A stretch of 64,000 bases of DNA, from the NCBI RefSeq assembly GCF_030915405.1, contig NZ_CP133262.1:4245001-4309000 (forward strand), read 5' to 3'. The position numbers and the translations under genes are program-made. Positions 8,122-16,910 of this stretch are shown here, piece after piece. The first letter of the stretch is position 1; the number at the start of each line of letters is the position of its first letter. This stretch comes from Neobacillus nitrireducens. GTDB taxonomy: Bacteria > Bacillota > Bacilli > Bacillales > Cytobacillaceae. The notes under the pieces were generated by a model that saw only the letters and a program-made list of their open reading frames with translations, was not told the origin of the DNA and ran no database searches.

Positions 8122-10507
8122 TACGGTCGAGTTTAAGGAAACCTTTCTAAAAAGGATTGAGATGGTATGTGGAAAGAGTTTCTCGGAAAGCTCAGCCAGG
8201 GACCACTATCAAACTCTTGGAACAATGGTTAGCGAATTTGTTAGTAAGGATTGGATTGCTACTAACGAGCGACATCTCGCCGCTAAAGGGAAGCAGGTTT
8301 ATTACCTGTCAATTGAATATCTATTGGGGAAATTACTAAGACAAAACTTAATCAACCTTGGAGTGGAAGAGACGGTACAAGCCGGTCTGAAGGATTTAGG
8401 AATAGATTTAGGAGAATTAGAGGAGTTTGAGGCTGATGCAGGATTAGGAAATGGTGGCTTAGGCAGATTAGCTGCCTGTTTCCTAGACTCACTAGCTTCC
8501 CTTAATCTGCCAGGATATGGTCATGGCATCCGTTACAAGCATGGACTATTCGAACAAAAAATTGTCGATGGCTATCAAGTGGAATTACCGGAACAATGGT
8601 TGAAAAACGGAAACGTTTGGGAAATCCGCAAAGCCGATGGTTCTATTAAAATCCCCTTTTGGGGGAAGGTAGAGTCGAAGACGGAAAATGGCCGCTTAGT
8701 ATTTAATCATTTAAATGCTGAAACAGTTACGGCCGTGCCACACGATATGCCAGTTATTGGCTATCAGTCTAAAACCATCAATACATTAAGACTCTGGAAT
8801 GCAGAGCCTTCCCAATTTCCTTTGCATGTTGATATCTTAAAATATAAACGGGAAACGGAAATGATTTCTGAGTTCTTATATCCTGATGATACCCATGATG
8901 AAGGAAAGATTCTAAGATTGAAACAGCAATACTTTTTGGTATCCGCTAGTATACAATCTATTTTGAAAACCTATCGAAAACAACACAGTAGCTTGAATCA
9001 ATTGCATGAACACATCTGTATTCACATCAATGATACGCATCCAGTGTTAGCTATCCCAGAGTTAATGAGAATCCTGCTTGATGATGAAGGCTTTGATTGG
9101 GAACAGGCATGGCACATTACAAAACATACTATTTCTTACACAAATCACACAACCTTGTCTGAAGCATTAGAGAAGTGGCCGATACATATTTTCCAACCGT
9201 TACTTCCAAGGATTTATATGATAGTAGAAGAAATCAATGAACGATTCTGCCATGAGCTATGGGAACAAACTCCTGGGGATTGGGAGCGGATAAAAGGACT
9301 AGCCATCATTGCAGACAATTTTGTAAAAATGGCTCATTTAGCAATTGTCGGAAGTTTTAGTGTCAATGGTGTGGCGAAATTGCACACAGAAATTTTAAAG
9401 AAACGAGAGATGAATCAATTTTATCAACTGTTTCCTGAGAAATTTAACAATAAAACAAACGGAATTGCCTACCGCCGCTGGCTGTTAAAAGCGAACCCAA
9501 AACTATCTTCTTTGATTACTGAGTCGATTGGGTCGGCCTGGACTCATAAGGCTACCGAGCTTTCTCAATTACTTACTTATCAAAATGACTCTTTATTCTT
9601 AGAACAGTTATTGAAGATTAAAAATGAAAATAAACAAACACTTGCGAATATTATTTTTGATAAGACAGGAACTGCTGTTGATCACAGTTCAATCTTTGAT
9701 GTACAAGTAAAGCGTCTGCATGCGTATAAGCGGCAACTTTTAAATGTTTTACATATTATGCATCTTTACAATCGAATCAAAGCGGATGCTAATTACCCCG
9801 TTGTTCCTAGAGTCTTTATTTTTGGCGCGAAGGCATCGCCAGGCTATTATTATGCAAAAAAAATCATCAAATTAATAAATACGGTTGCCGAAAAGGTTAA
9901 TAATGACCCAGTAATCGGCGATAAAATGAAAGTCATTTTTCTTGAAAATTATCGTGTTTCTCTTGCGGAAAAGATCTTTCCCGCTGCGGATGTAAGTGAA
10001 CAAATCTCCACAGCAAGTAAGGAAGCTTCAGGAACAGGTAATATGAAATTTATGATTAATGGGGCTTTGACGGTTGGGACTTTGGATGGAGCGAATATTG
10101 AAATTCGTGAATTAGTCGGTGATTCCAATATTTTTACGTTTGGACTAACTGCAGAAGAAGTTCTTCACTACTATCAGCACGGTGGCTATCAATCCGATGA
10201 ATATTACCATCATGATTATCGGATTCGTCAGGCAGTGGACCAGCTTGTAGATGGCTTTTTCCCTGGTGTCTATAACGAATTTGAACCAATATTCGATTCG
10301 CTCCTTCAGGAGAATGATCAATATTTTGTCTTAAAGGATTTTGCTTCTTATGCAGACACGCAACATTCCATTGGAGAGGCATTTACTGACCGAAATCGTT
10401 GGCAGCAAATGAGTCTTAATAATATCGCCCAGGCCGGCTACTTTTCAAGTGATCGTACGATTCAGGAATATGCTGACGATATTTGGAAAATAAAACCTAT
10501 AAAATAA
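8111..10507 (+). CDS. glgP: glycogen phosphorylase GlgP
   Basis: Releases glucose-1-phosphate from glycogen with phosphate; GT35, PLP-dependent. The signature EASGTGNMKFMINGALTVGT holds the Lys that binds PLP, and DAGLGNGGLGRLAACFLDS lies in the N-terminal part. 798 residues, the length of the B. subtilis enzyme. The ATG at 8111 has AAGGAGTG before it and overlaps glgA by 11 bases; the in-frame upstream start at 8081 is inside glgA. Last gene of the operon, closed by a strong terminator. Confidence 0.96.
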   Translation: MFSNTVEFKETFLKRIEMVCGKSFSESSARDHYQTLGTMVSEFVSKDWIATNERHLAAKGKQVYYLSIEYLLGKLLRQNLINLGVEETVQAGLKDLGIDLGELEEFEADAGLGNGGLGRLAACFLDSLASLNLPGYGHGIRYKHGLFEQKIVDGYQVELPEQWLKNGNVWEIRKADGSIKIPFWGKVESKTENGRLVFNHLNAETVTAVPHDMPVIGYQSKTINTLRLWNAEPSQFPLHVDILKYKRETEMISEFLYPDDTHDEGKILRLKQQYFLVSASIQSILKTYRKQHSSLNQLHEHICIHINDTHPVLAIPELMRILLDDEGFDWEQAWHITKHTISYTNHTTLSEALEKWPIHIFQPLLPRIYMIVEEINERFCHELWEQTPGDWERIKGLAIIADNFVKMAHLAIVGSFSVNGVAKLHTEILKKREMNQFYQLFPEKFNNKTNGIAYRRWLLKANPKLSSLITESIGSAWTHKATELSQLLTYQNDSLFLEQLLKIKNENKQTLANIIFDKTGTAVDHSSIFDVQVKRLHAYKRQLLNVLHIMHLYNRIKADANYPVVPRVFIFGAKASPGYYYAKKIIKLINTVAEKVNNDPVIGDKMKVIFLENYRVSLAEKIFPAADVSEQISTASKEASGTGNMKFMINGALTVGTLDGANIEIRELVGDSNIFTFGLTAEEVLHYYQHGGYQSDEYYHHDYRIRQAVDQLVDGFFPGVYNEFEPIFDSLLQENDQYFVLKDFASYADTQHSIGEAFTDRNRWQQMSLNNIAQAGYFSSDRTIQEYADDIWKIKPIK

Positions 10508-10538
10508 AAAGCTTCTGCAATCGCAGAAGCTTTTTTTA
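10508..10538. terminator. bidirectional terminator between glgP and menA
   Basis: AAAGCTTCTGC/GCAGAAGCTTT with a 4-base loop, flanked by A and T runs, so it can serve both convergent operons. Confidence 0.9.
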
Positions 10539-11471
10539 TAGATAGTGCCCAATGAAGATACCAATTGCTAATAGAAAACCAAAGATAGTATTTGTTTGTG
10601 CGGTTGCCTTCATGGCTGGTGCCATTTTAATTGGAATCGTGTTTTCAATAAAGCCTTTAGTTGCCTTCATTGCCTTTGGAGCGCTAAGAATCACAAGTGC
10701 GGTCCAAACTGGTAAAACACCACTAATAATGAGTCCCAAAACCCAAAGAAATGAAAAAGTGAACATCCCTGTTAATAAGTAAATGGCCCCTTTTTTGCCT
10801 AATAGAATGGCCACTGTTTTACGGCCGTTTTCTTTGTCTCCATCCAAATCACGAATATTATTCGATAGCATGATCATACCAACTAAAATCATACTTGGAA
10901 CGGAAACAAGAATGCTTGTGCTGCTGACAGTTCCTGTTTGAATAAAGAAGGCGATTAAAATAATCAACATTCCCATAAAGAAACCTGAAAGTATTTCACC
11001 AAATGGTGTATAGGCGATTGGGAAAGGACCTCCAGTATAAAAATATCCTACAGCCATACAAATTAAACCGACAACGGCTAACCACCAGCTGCTATTTGCG
11101 CAAATATAAATCCCTAATAGGAGGGCAATACCATAAAAGCCAAATGCAAGGTTTAGAACTGTTTTTGGTTTGATTCCGTCACGAACAATCGTCCCGCCAA
11201 TCCCAACCGATTGAGCCGTATCCAGACCGCGCTTGAAATCGAAATATTCATTAAACATATTGGTTGCCGCTTGAATCAATAAACTCGCAATAAGCATGGC
11301 AAAAAATAGACCAAAGTGAATCTTCCCATTCTTAAGGGCTAGTGCCGTTCCAAGCAAAACTGGCACGAATGCCGCTGTTAATGTATGTGGGCGGGTCATT
11401 TGCCACCAAACTTGAAAGCCTCGGTTTGATTCAACGACAGGTTTCGAGTTATGCTGTATATTTGGTTGCAT
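10536..11471 (-). CDS. menA: 1,4-dihydroxy-2-naphthoate polyprenyltransferase MenA
   Basis: Integral membrane UbiA-family enzyme that attaches the isoprenoid tail to dihydroxynaphthoate, giving demethylmenaquinone. The first Asp-rich motif NMFNEYFDFKRGLDT binds Mg-prenyl diphosphate and the second is DLDGDKENGRKT. About eight hydrophobic segments; 311 residues. The ATG at 11471 has GGGAG upstream. Transcribed away from the menF-C genes, so the pathway is a divergent locus. Confidence 0.95.
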   Translation of the reverse strand: MQPNIQHNSKPVVESNRGFQVWWQMTRPHTLTAAFVPVLLGTALALKNGKIHFGLFFAMLIASLLIQAATNMFNEYFDFKRGLDTAQSVGIGGTIVRDGIKPKTVLNLAFGFYGIALLLGIYICANSSWWLAVVGLICMAVGYFYTGGPFPIAYTPFGEILSGFFMGMLIILIAFFIQTGTVSSTSILVSVPSMILVGMIMLSNNIRDLDGDKENGRKTVAILLGKKGAIYLLTGMFTFSFLWVLGLIISGVLPVWTALVILSAPKAMKATKGFIENTIPIKMAPAMKATAQTNTIFGFLLAIGIFIGHYL

Positions 11472-11829
11472 ATTATCTCTCCCTTGTTATTTTTTCTATA
11501 TATATAGGTCTAGAATCGACTATTTAATGGGCTTTGCCCAAAACTAAGTGTATGAAATTCAAGGATTAGTGTCAATTAATTTTTCTTATCAAATCTAGAA
11601 GATTATACCTGTTTGACTATTATTCGAAGGTTGGAGGGAAAATAAAAATAATGAAATTTACTGAGAAGGTCATTTTTATCAATAAGGTGAAAACTTGATA
11701 TATAATAGGTAATGGAGCAGGTTTGCTAGTGACAACTATAATTGACTTCTTTACAATAGGAGTTGTATGTTAAATTTAGCATGAATATGAATGGATAACA
11801 GTCATTTCGGCTGTTTTGGAGGGATTTGT
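11472..11829. other. menA-menF divergent control region
   Basis: About 358 bp of AT-rich DNA without a gene. It must hold both divergent promoters. A TATAAT at 11701 is a possible menF -10 box, but no good -35 stands 17 bases upstream. No riboswitch or clear operator was seen. Confidence 0.4.
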
Positions 11830-13230
11830 TTGGTTACCATTCAAGAATTAGAAATTATGGAACGAGGTCTTTTGGCAGTTAACCGTGCGAAAGAACTGGG
11901 CCGGCCCATATTGATTAGTGAAGTTCATAAAATGGACACGATTAACCCACTATCATTTTTTAATATTGGAAAAGAACATTATTGCGGGGAAAGATTCTTC
12001 TGGAAGGACCCAACGGATGAGACCTTTCTTATTGGACTTGGGATTGCTAAACAAATTCAGACGGATCAGGCTTCTGACCGCTTTTTTCATGTTGAAAAGG
12101 AGTGGGAGAAATTTTTAGAGGACTGCCTCATTTTTAATCCATATACAGAAATTGCTGTGGGGCCTGTCATGTTCGGAGGGTTTTCTTTCGACCCACACAA
12201 GGAAAAAACTGACCTCTGGTCTAAGTACGCTGATTCATTGTTCCATACACCAAAATATTTATTGAGTATCATACGCGGTCAAACCTTTTTAACCACGAAT
12301 ATTGTTTGTACTCCACAGGAGGATCCTTTTTTATTTAAAAAAATAAGCGAAGAGAGAAATCAGCTATTAACTTCTCTCCAACATAAGGAACGGATAAATA
12401 CGGCAGCCCTTCTAGAAACGAGAGAGATTAAACCTGAGCAGTGGAAAAAAACTGTTGATGGGGTTGTGAAGGAACTAACAGAAGGTCCACTCAAAAAGGT
12501 CGTCCTAGCCCGGGAACTGAGGCTTGTTTTTAACGATCAGGTTGAGGCAGAGGCTGTATTGAATAATTTATTTAATCAACAGCACGAAAGCTTTATTTTT
12601 GCCTTTGAATCGAATGGCGATTGCTTTATTGGGGCATCTCCGGAGCGACTGGTCAAAAAACAAGCAAATGAAGTATATTCTACCTGCCTTGCCGGTTCTA
12701 TTCCACGGGGGAAAACAGAAAAAGAAGACCAGCAACTAGGTCAATTGTTATTAAATGATCAAAAGAATCTAATTGAACATGGTTTCGTTGTTGAAATGAT
12801 CAAGGAAGCGCTTGAAGAATCATGTGAAGAAATTATCCTCCCTGATAAGCCGCAGCTTATGAAGATAAGGGATATTCAGCATTTATATACCCCTGTTATC
12901 GGTAAATGCCATAAGGATGCTTCCTTGCTGTTATTAGTCGAACGGCTACACCCAACACCAGCACTTGGCGGACTTCCTAAGGATGAAGCGGTTGTGAAAA
13001 TTAGACAAGTAGAAGAACTTGATCGTGGTTTCTATGCTGCCCCACTAGGTTGGGTGGACTACAGAAAAAATGGCGAATTTGCAGTTTCCATTCGCTCTGG
13101 TTTGATTCAGGGGAACGAAGTATCCTTGTTTGCAGGCTGTGGAGTAGTTGCCGATTCTGACCCGGAAAGTGAATACTTGGAGACGAGTTTGAAATTTAAA
13201 CCCATGCTCCGAGCCCTTGGAGGAAACTGA
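11830..13230 (+). CDS. menF: isochorismate synthase MenF
   Basis: Converts chorismate to isochorismate, entry step to menaquinone. The C-terminal chorismate-binding fold shows KKVVLAREL, CFIGASPERLVKK, CLAGSIPRG, HLYTPVIG, LHPTPALGG and RGFYAAPLGW, all typical of the MenF/DhbC group. 466 residues from the TTG at 11830, which is preceded by GGAGGG six bases upstream; an in-frame ATG at 11791 lies before that ribosome binding site and is less likely. The next gene begins one base after the stop. Confidence 0.94.
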   Translation: MVTIQELEIMERGLLAVNRAKELGRPILISEVHKMDTINPLSFFNIGKEHYCGERFFWKDPTDETFLIGLGIAKQIQTDQASDRFFHVEKEWEKFLEDCLIFNPYTEIAVGPVMFGGFSFDPHKEKTDLWSKYADSLFHTPKYLLSIIRGQTFLTTNIVCTPQEDPFLFKKISEERNQLLTSLQHKERINTAALLETREIKPEQWKKTVDGVVKELTEGPLKKVVLARELRLVFNDQVEAEAVLNNLFNQQHESFIFAFESNGDCFIGASPERLVKKQANEVYSTCLAGSIPRGKTEKEDQQLGQLLLNDQKNLIEHGFVVEMIKEALEESCEEIILPDKPQLMKIRDIQHLYTPVIGKCHKDASLLLLVERLHPTPALGGLPKDEAVVKIRQVEELDRGFYAAPLGWVDYRKNGEFAVSIRSGLIQGNEVSLFAGCGVVADSDPESEYLETSLKFKPMLRALGGN

Positions 13231-13231
13231 T

Positions 13232-14977
13232 ATGAATCATCAAGAATCATTAACAGCTTATATTGCTGCCGTTGTTGCAGAGCTTATTTTTTCGGGAGTA
13301 ACAGATGTCGTTGTCAGCCCTGGTTCAAGGTCAACTCCAATGGCGATGGTTATGGCAGAGCATCCTGACTTAAAAGTCCATATCCATGTAGACGAAAGGT
13401 CAGCTGCTTTTTTTGCGTTAGGGATTGCAAAGTCGTTAAATAGGCCAGTGGCGATTCTATGTACCTCGGGTACGGCAGCTGCGAACTATTTTCCAGCGAT
13501 TGTGGAAGCACGCTATGCTCGGGTTCCATTGATCGTCTTAACAGCGGACCGTCCGCATGAATTAAGAGAAGTTGGTGCACCGCAAGCCATTGACCAAATT
13601 CATTTATATGGGAAGCATGTAAAATGGTTCTCCGAAATGGCATTGCCTGAAAAAAGTGAAGAAATTATCCGTTATGCCAGAACCGTTTGTGCACGGGCCG
13701 TTGCGATTACCACAAGTGCCCCAGCAGGTCCTGTACATTTGAATTTTCCTTTCAGAGAGCCGCTCATCCCAAAGTTGGATGAAGAGCTCTTCGAACTTAA
13801 TGAACGACCCAACGGGTATATAAAAGTTCAAAACGGGGACTTAACGCTTTCAGATGAACATTTTCAGGAAATAGCAAAAAGGCTTACTAAGACAAATAAA
13901 GGTGTTATTATTTGTGGAAACATGGGAGATCCGGAATTCCCTAAAGCGGTTACGCAATTAGCCGAGCAATTAAATTTTCCAATCATGGCAGACCCCTTAT
14001 CACAATTAAGAAGTGGGCAGCACAGCCTTGAAAATATTATTGAAACGTATGATACTTTCTTACGGGTTGATGATGCAAAATCCTTTCTTAAACCGGATGT
14101 TATTTTAAGGTTTGGAGCGATGCCCATATCAAAGGCATTAACGATATTTTTAAAAGAAAATGGAAGCGCAGAACAATATGTTATTGATGGCGGAGGAGGA
14201 TGGCGTGACCCTTCAGCATTATCAACAAATATGATTTTCTGCAATGAATCATTATTCTGCGAAAAGTTATTAACATATACTGTTCCGAACTCTTCATCCG
14301 AATTTTTAACGAAATGGAAAAAAATAAACGAACTAACCAAAGAAAATATGAATGCCCTAAGGGATATCAGAGAATTAAGTGAAGGCAAACTATTCTATCA
14401 ATTAGCCGAGATGGTACCAGAAGGTGCGACTCTTTTTGTTGGAAATAGCATGCCAATTCGCGACTTGGATAGTTTTTTTCTCAACAATAATAAAGCAATC
14501 AAAGTAATGGCCAACAGGGGAGCCAATGGGATCGATGGAACTGTTTCGACTGCGTTAGGTGCTGCTTTATACTCGAAATCCATCTTTCTTGTTCTAGGCG
14601 ATTTGACCTTCTTCCATGACTTAAATGGTCTAATTGCAGCAAAATTATACAATATAGATATTAATATTCTTCTTGTTAACAATAATGGAGGCGGAATTTT
14701 TTCCTTCCTGCCACAATCGGAGCATCCTAAGAATTTTGAACTGCTGTTTGGAACACCACTAGATCTTGAATTTGAGCATGCAGTAAAGATGTTTAAGGGT
14801 GAATTTACGAAGATTGAAGATTGGGACCACTTAGAGTCTGAAATGAAAAAGGCTACTCATCAAACGGGATTAAAAGTATATGAGCTTAAAACAAATAGGG
14901 ACAATAACCGGGACGAACACCGAGAATTTTGGAGTTTTGTTTCCGGGGAAATAACGAACTTTGTCAAAGGTGAATAG
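13232..14977 (+). CDS. menD: SEPHCHC synthase MenD (thiamine diphosphate enzyme)
   Basis: Joins isochorismate with 2-oxoglutarate, releasing CO2. VDERSAAFFALGIAKS contains the Glu that activates thiamine diphosphate near residue 55. The C-terminal GDLTFFHDLNGL plus NNNGGGIFSFLP are the Mg/ThDP-binding and substrate segments of the family. 581 residues against about 580 in B. subtilis. The ATG at 13232 has GGAGG eight bases upstream. Confidence 0.95.
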   Translation: MNHQESLTAYIAAVVAELIFSGVTDVVVSPGSRSTPMAMVMAEHPDLKVHIHVDERSAAFFALGIAKSLNRPVAILCTSGTAAANYFPAIVEARYARVPLIVLTADRPHELREVGAPQAIDQIHLYGKHVKWFSEMALPEKSEEIIRYARTVCARAVAITTSAPAGPVHLNFPFREPLIPKLDEELFELNERPNGYIKVQNGDLTLSDEHFQEIAKRLTKTNKGVIICGNMGDPEFPKAVTQLAEQLNFPIMADPLSQLRSGQHSLENIIETYDTFLRVDDAKSFLKPDVILRFGAMPISKALTIFLKENGSAEQYVIDGGGGWRDPSALSTNMIFCNESLFCEKLLTYTVPNSSSEFLTKWKKINELTKENMNALRDIRELSEGKLFYQLAEMVPEGATLFVGNSMPIRDLDSFFLNNNKAIKVMANRGANGIDGTVSTALGAALYSKSIFLVLGDLTFFHDLNGLIAAKLYNIDINILLVNNNGGGIFSFLPQSEHPKNFELLFGTPLDLEFEHAVKMFKGEFTKIEDWDHLESEMKKATHQTGLKVYELKTNRDNNRDEHREFWSFVSGEITNFVKGE

Positions 14978-14980
14978 TAA

Positions 14981-15799
14981 ATGAAGATTATTAGCAACGG
15001 AATTCAATATCATGTCGAAGTATACGGTGAAGGATCTATTCCTATTCCGCTTGTTCTTTTACATGGATTTACCGGGGACACCTCGACATGGACTCCATTC
15101 TATGATACTTGGGGGAAGAAAGTGCACCTAATTAGTCCTGACATCATTGGACATGGAAAAACGGAATCACCCGATGTACTTAGTCGATACCAAATAGAAT
15201 CAGTTGCAAAGGATTTAAAAGCGATCCTTGAACATTTAGATGTTAAGCAAGTAGATCTGCTGGGTTACTCTATGGGGGGAAGACTTGCTCTTACCTTTGC
15301 CTTGCTTTTCCCAACGCGGGTCCGAAAATTGATACTTGAAAGTGCTTCACCCGGTCTGGCAACAGAAGATGAAAGACATCTTCGCCGTATGAAAGATGAA
15401 GAACTTGCTCATTTTATTAAAGAACGAGGGATACGCTCGTTTGTAGATTATTGGGAAGGAATCCCCCTTTTTCAAACGATAAAACGACTGCCTTCAGCAC
15501 AAAAGCAAATCATAAGAGAACAACGTTTAAACAATTCGCCGAGTGGGCTTGCTAACAGTCTGCTGGGGATGGGAACTGGGTCCCAACCCAGCTGGTGGGG
15601 GAATTTAAACAAACTTACATGTGAGGTTATGCTCTTAACAGGTAAAGAAGATAAAAAGTTTTGTGATATTGCGGATAAAATGATGAAAGAGCTTAAAAAT
15701 AGCTCATGGAAGGTTATTGAAGGTAGTGGGCATGCAATTCATGTGGAAGAACCAGAAAAGTTTGGTACAATAGTAAGTGACTTTTTGTCAAAGGAATAA
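14981..15799 (+). CDS. menH: SHCHC synthase MenH (alpha/beta hydrolase fold)
   Basis: Eliminates pyruvate from SEPHCHC. VLLHGFTGDTSTW gives the oxyanion region, GYSMGGRLALTFA the nucleophilic Ser, and GSGHAIHVEEPEKF the catalytic His near the C-terminus, with Asp in LLTGKEDKKF. 272 residues. It starts three bases after menD, so the pair is probably translationally coupled. Called ytxM in older B. subtilis maps. Confidence 0.92.
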   Translation: MKIISNGIQYHVEVYGEGSIPIPLVLLHGFTGDTSTWTPFYDTWGKKVHLISPDIIGHGKTESPDVLSRYQIESVAKDLKAILEHLDVKQVDLLGYSMGGRLALTFALLFPTRVRKLILESASPGLATEDERHLRRMKDEELAHFIKERGIRSFVDYWEGIPLFQTIKRLPSAQKQIIREQRLNNSPSGLANSLLGMGTGSQPSWWGNLNKLTCEVMLLTGKEDKKFCDIADKMMKELKNSSWKVIEGSGHAIHVEEPEKFGTIVSDFLSKE

Positions 15800-15818
15800 A
15801 TAAAAGGAGGATTTCATT

Positions 15819-16637
15819 TTGACAGTAGAATGGATTGCAGGACGCAAATATGAAGAAATTCTATATGAAACATCCAATGGGATTGCGAAAATCACCATTA
15901 ATCGTCCACACGTACATAATGCATTTACACCGAGAACTGTTTCGGAATTAATTGATGCTTTCGCTTATGCACGAGATGATTCAAGTATAGGGGTAATTGT
16001 TTTAACCGGTGCAGGAGAAAAGGCATTTTGTTCAGGCGGTGACCAAACAGTCCGCGGCCACGGGGGATACGTTGGAGAGGATCAGATTCCTCGTCTAAAT
16101 GTTCTTGACCTGCAGCGCCTTATTCGTGTGATTCCGAAACCTGTTATCGCAATGGTAAAAGGATATGCCATCGGAGGCGGTCATGTGTTACACATTGTGT
16201 GTGACTTAACGATTGCAGCGGATAACGCGATTTTCGGTCAAACCGGACCGAAAGTAGGAAGCTTTGATGCCGGATATGGCTCAGGCTACCTAGCGAGAAT
16301 TGTTGGACATAAAAAGGCTAGGGAGATTTGGTTCCTTTGCCGTCAGTACAATGCCCAAGAGGCACTTGATATGGGCTTAGTTAATACAGTGGTTCCGCTT
16401 GAAAGAGTAGAAGAAGAAACCATCCAATGGTGTAATGAAATTCTGGAGAAAAGTCCTACTGCCCTTCGTTTCTTGAAAGCAGCCATGAATGCTGATACAG
16501 ACGGCTTAGCAGGTCTTCAACAATTTGCTGGCGATGCGACTCTTCTTTACTATACAACCGATGAAGCAAAAGAAGGGCGCGACTCCTTTAAGGAAAAGCG
16601 TAAGCCTGATTTTGGTAAATTCCCTCGTTTTCCTTGA
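15819..16637 (+). CDS. menB: 1,4-dihydroxy-2-naphthoyl-CoA synthase MenB
   Basis: Crotonase-family ring closure of o-succinylbenzoyl-CoA. Seen: [15 protein letters not shown] (the MenB form of the oxyanion and substrate loop), [39 protein letters not shown] and a C-terminus ending [13 protein letters not shown], all diagnostic of MenB rather than other crotonases. 272 residues. TTG start with AAAGGAGG about eight bases before it. Confidence 0.96.
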   Translation: MTVEWIAGRKYEEILYETSNGIAKITINRPHVHNAFTPRTVSELIDAFAYARDDSSIGVIVLTGAGEKAFCSGGDQTVRGHGGYVGEDQIPRLNVLDLQRLIRVIPKPVIAMVKGYAIGGGHVLHIVCDLTIAADNAIFGQTGPKVGSFDAGYGSGYLARIVGHKKAREIWFLCRQYNAQEALDMGLVNTVVPLERVEEETIQWCNEILEKSPTALRFLKAAMNADTDGLAGLQQFAGDATLLYYTTDEAKEGRDSFKEKRKPDFGKFPRFP

Positions 16638-16685
16638 TCGTAATTTTAAAATGTTAATTATAAGTTTTTGAACTTAGATTACTGC

Positions 16686-16830
16686 CTAGCTCCAGCGCCC
16701 AGCGGCTAGTGGACTTCGCTCTTTTCCCTACGATAAGTCAACATCGGTTCGCTAACGCTCTCCGTGTTTCCTTTATCTCAGTCAAAGAGCTCCAGTCCAT
16801 ACGCCGCTAAACGGGCGCTTGCGCTTTTTT
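16686..16830. repeat. dispersed structured intergenic repeat, copy 1
   Basis: A roughly 145-bp element between menB and menE. Its ends are an imperfect inverted repeat (AGCGCCC-AGCGGC...TGGACT against AGTCCA...GCCGCT-AAAC-GGGCGCT), so the transcript could fold into a long hairpin with a 70-base internal part. A second near-complete copy is at 27636-27779 and a truncated one at 60855-60938. No coding potential. Confidence 0.85.
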
Positions 16831-16833
16831 AAT

Positions 16834-16863
16834 CAGCTTGATGGTTCCCATCAGGCTGTTTTT
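16834..16863 (+). terminator. intrinsic terminator between menB and menE
   Basis: CAGCTTGATGG/CCATCAGGCTG, 11 pairs with one G-U and a 3-base loop, then TTTTT. It implies that menE-menC have their own promoter or depend on read-through. Confidence 0.75.
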
Positions 16864-16910
16864 AATAGGAAGACGGGTACGAGCAAGACGGATTTGGAAA
16901 GGTGACAGAT

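Noticed and set aside
8157..8339. Short alternative frames within glg, men and other genes
   Set aside because: Shadows of conserved coding regions with no ribosome binding sites or recognisable products.
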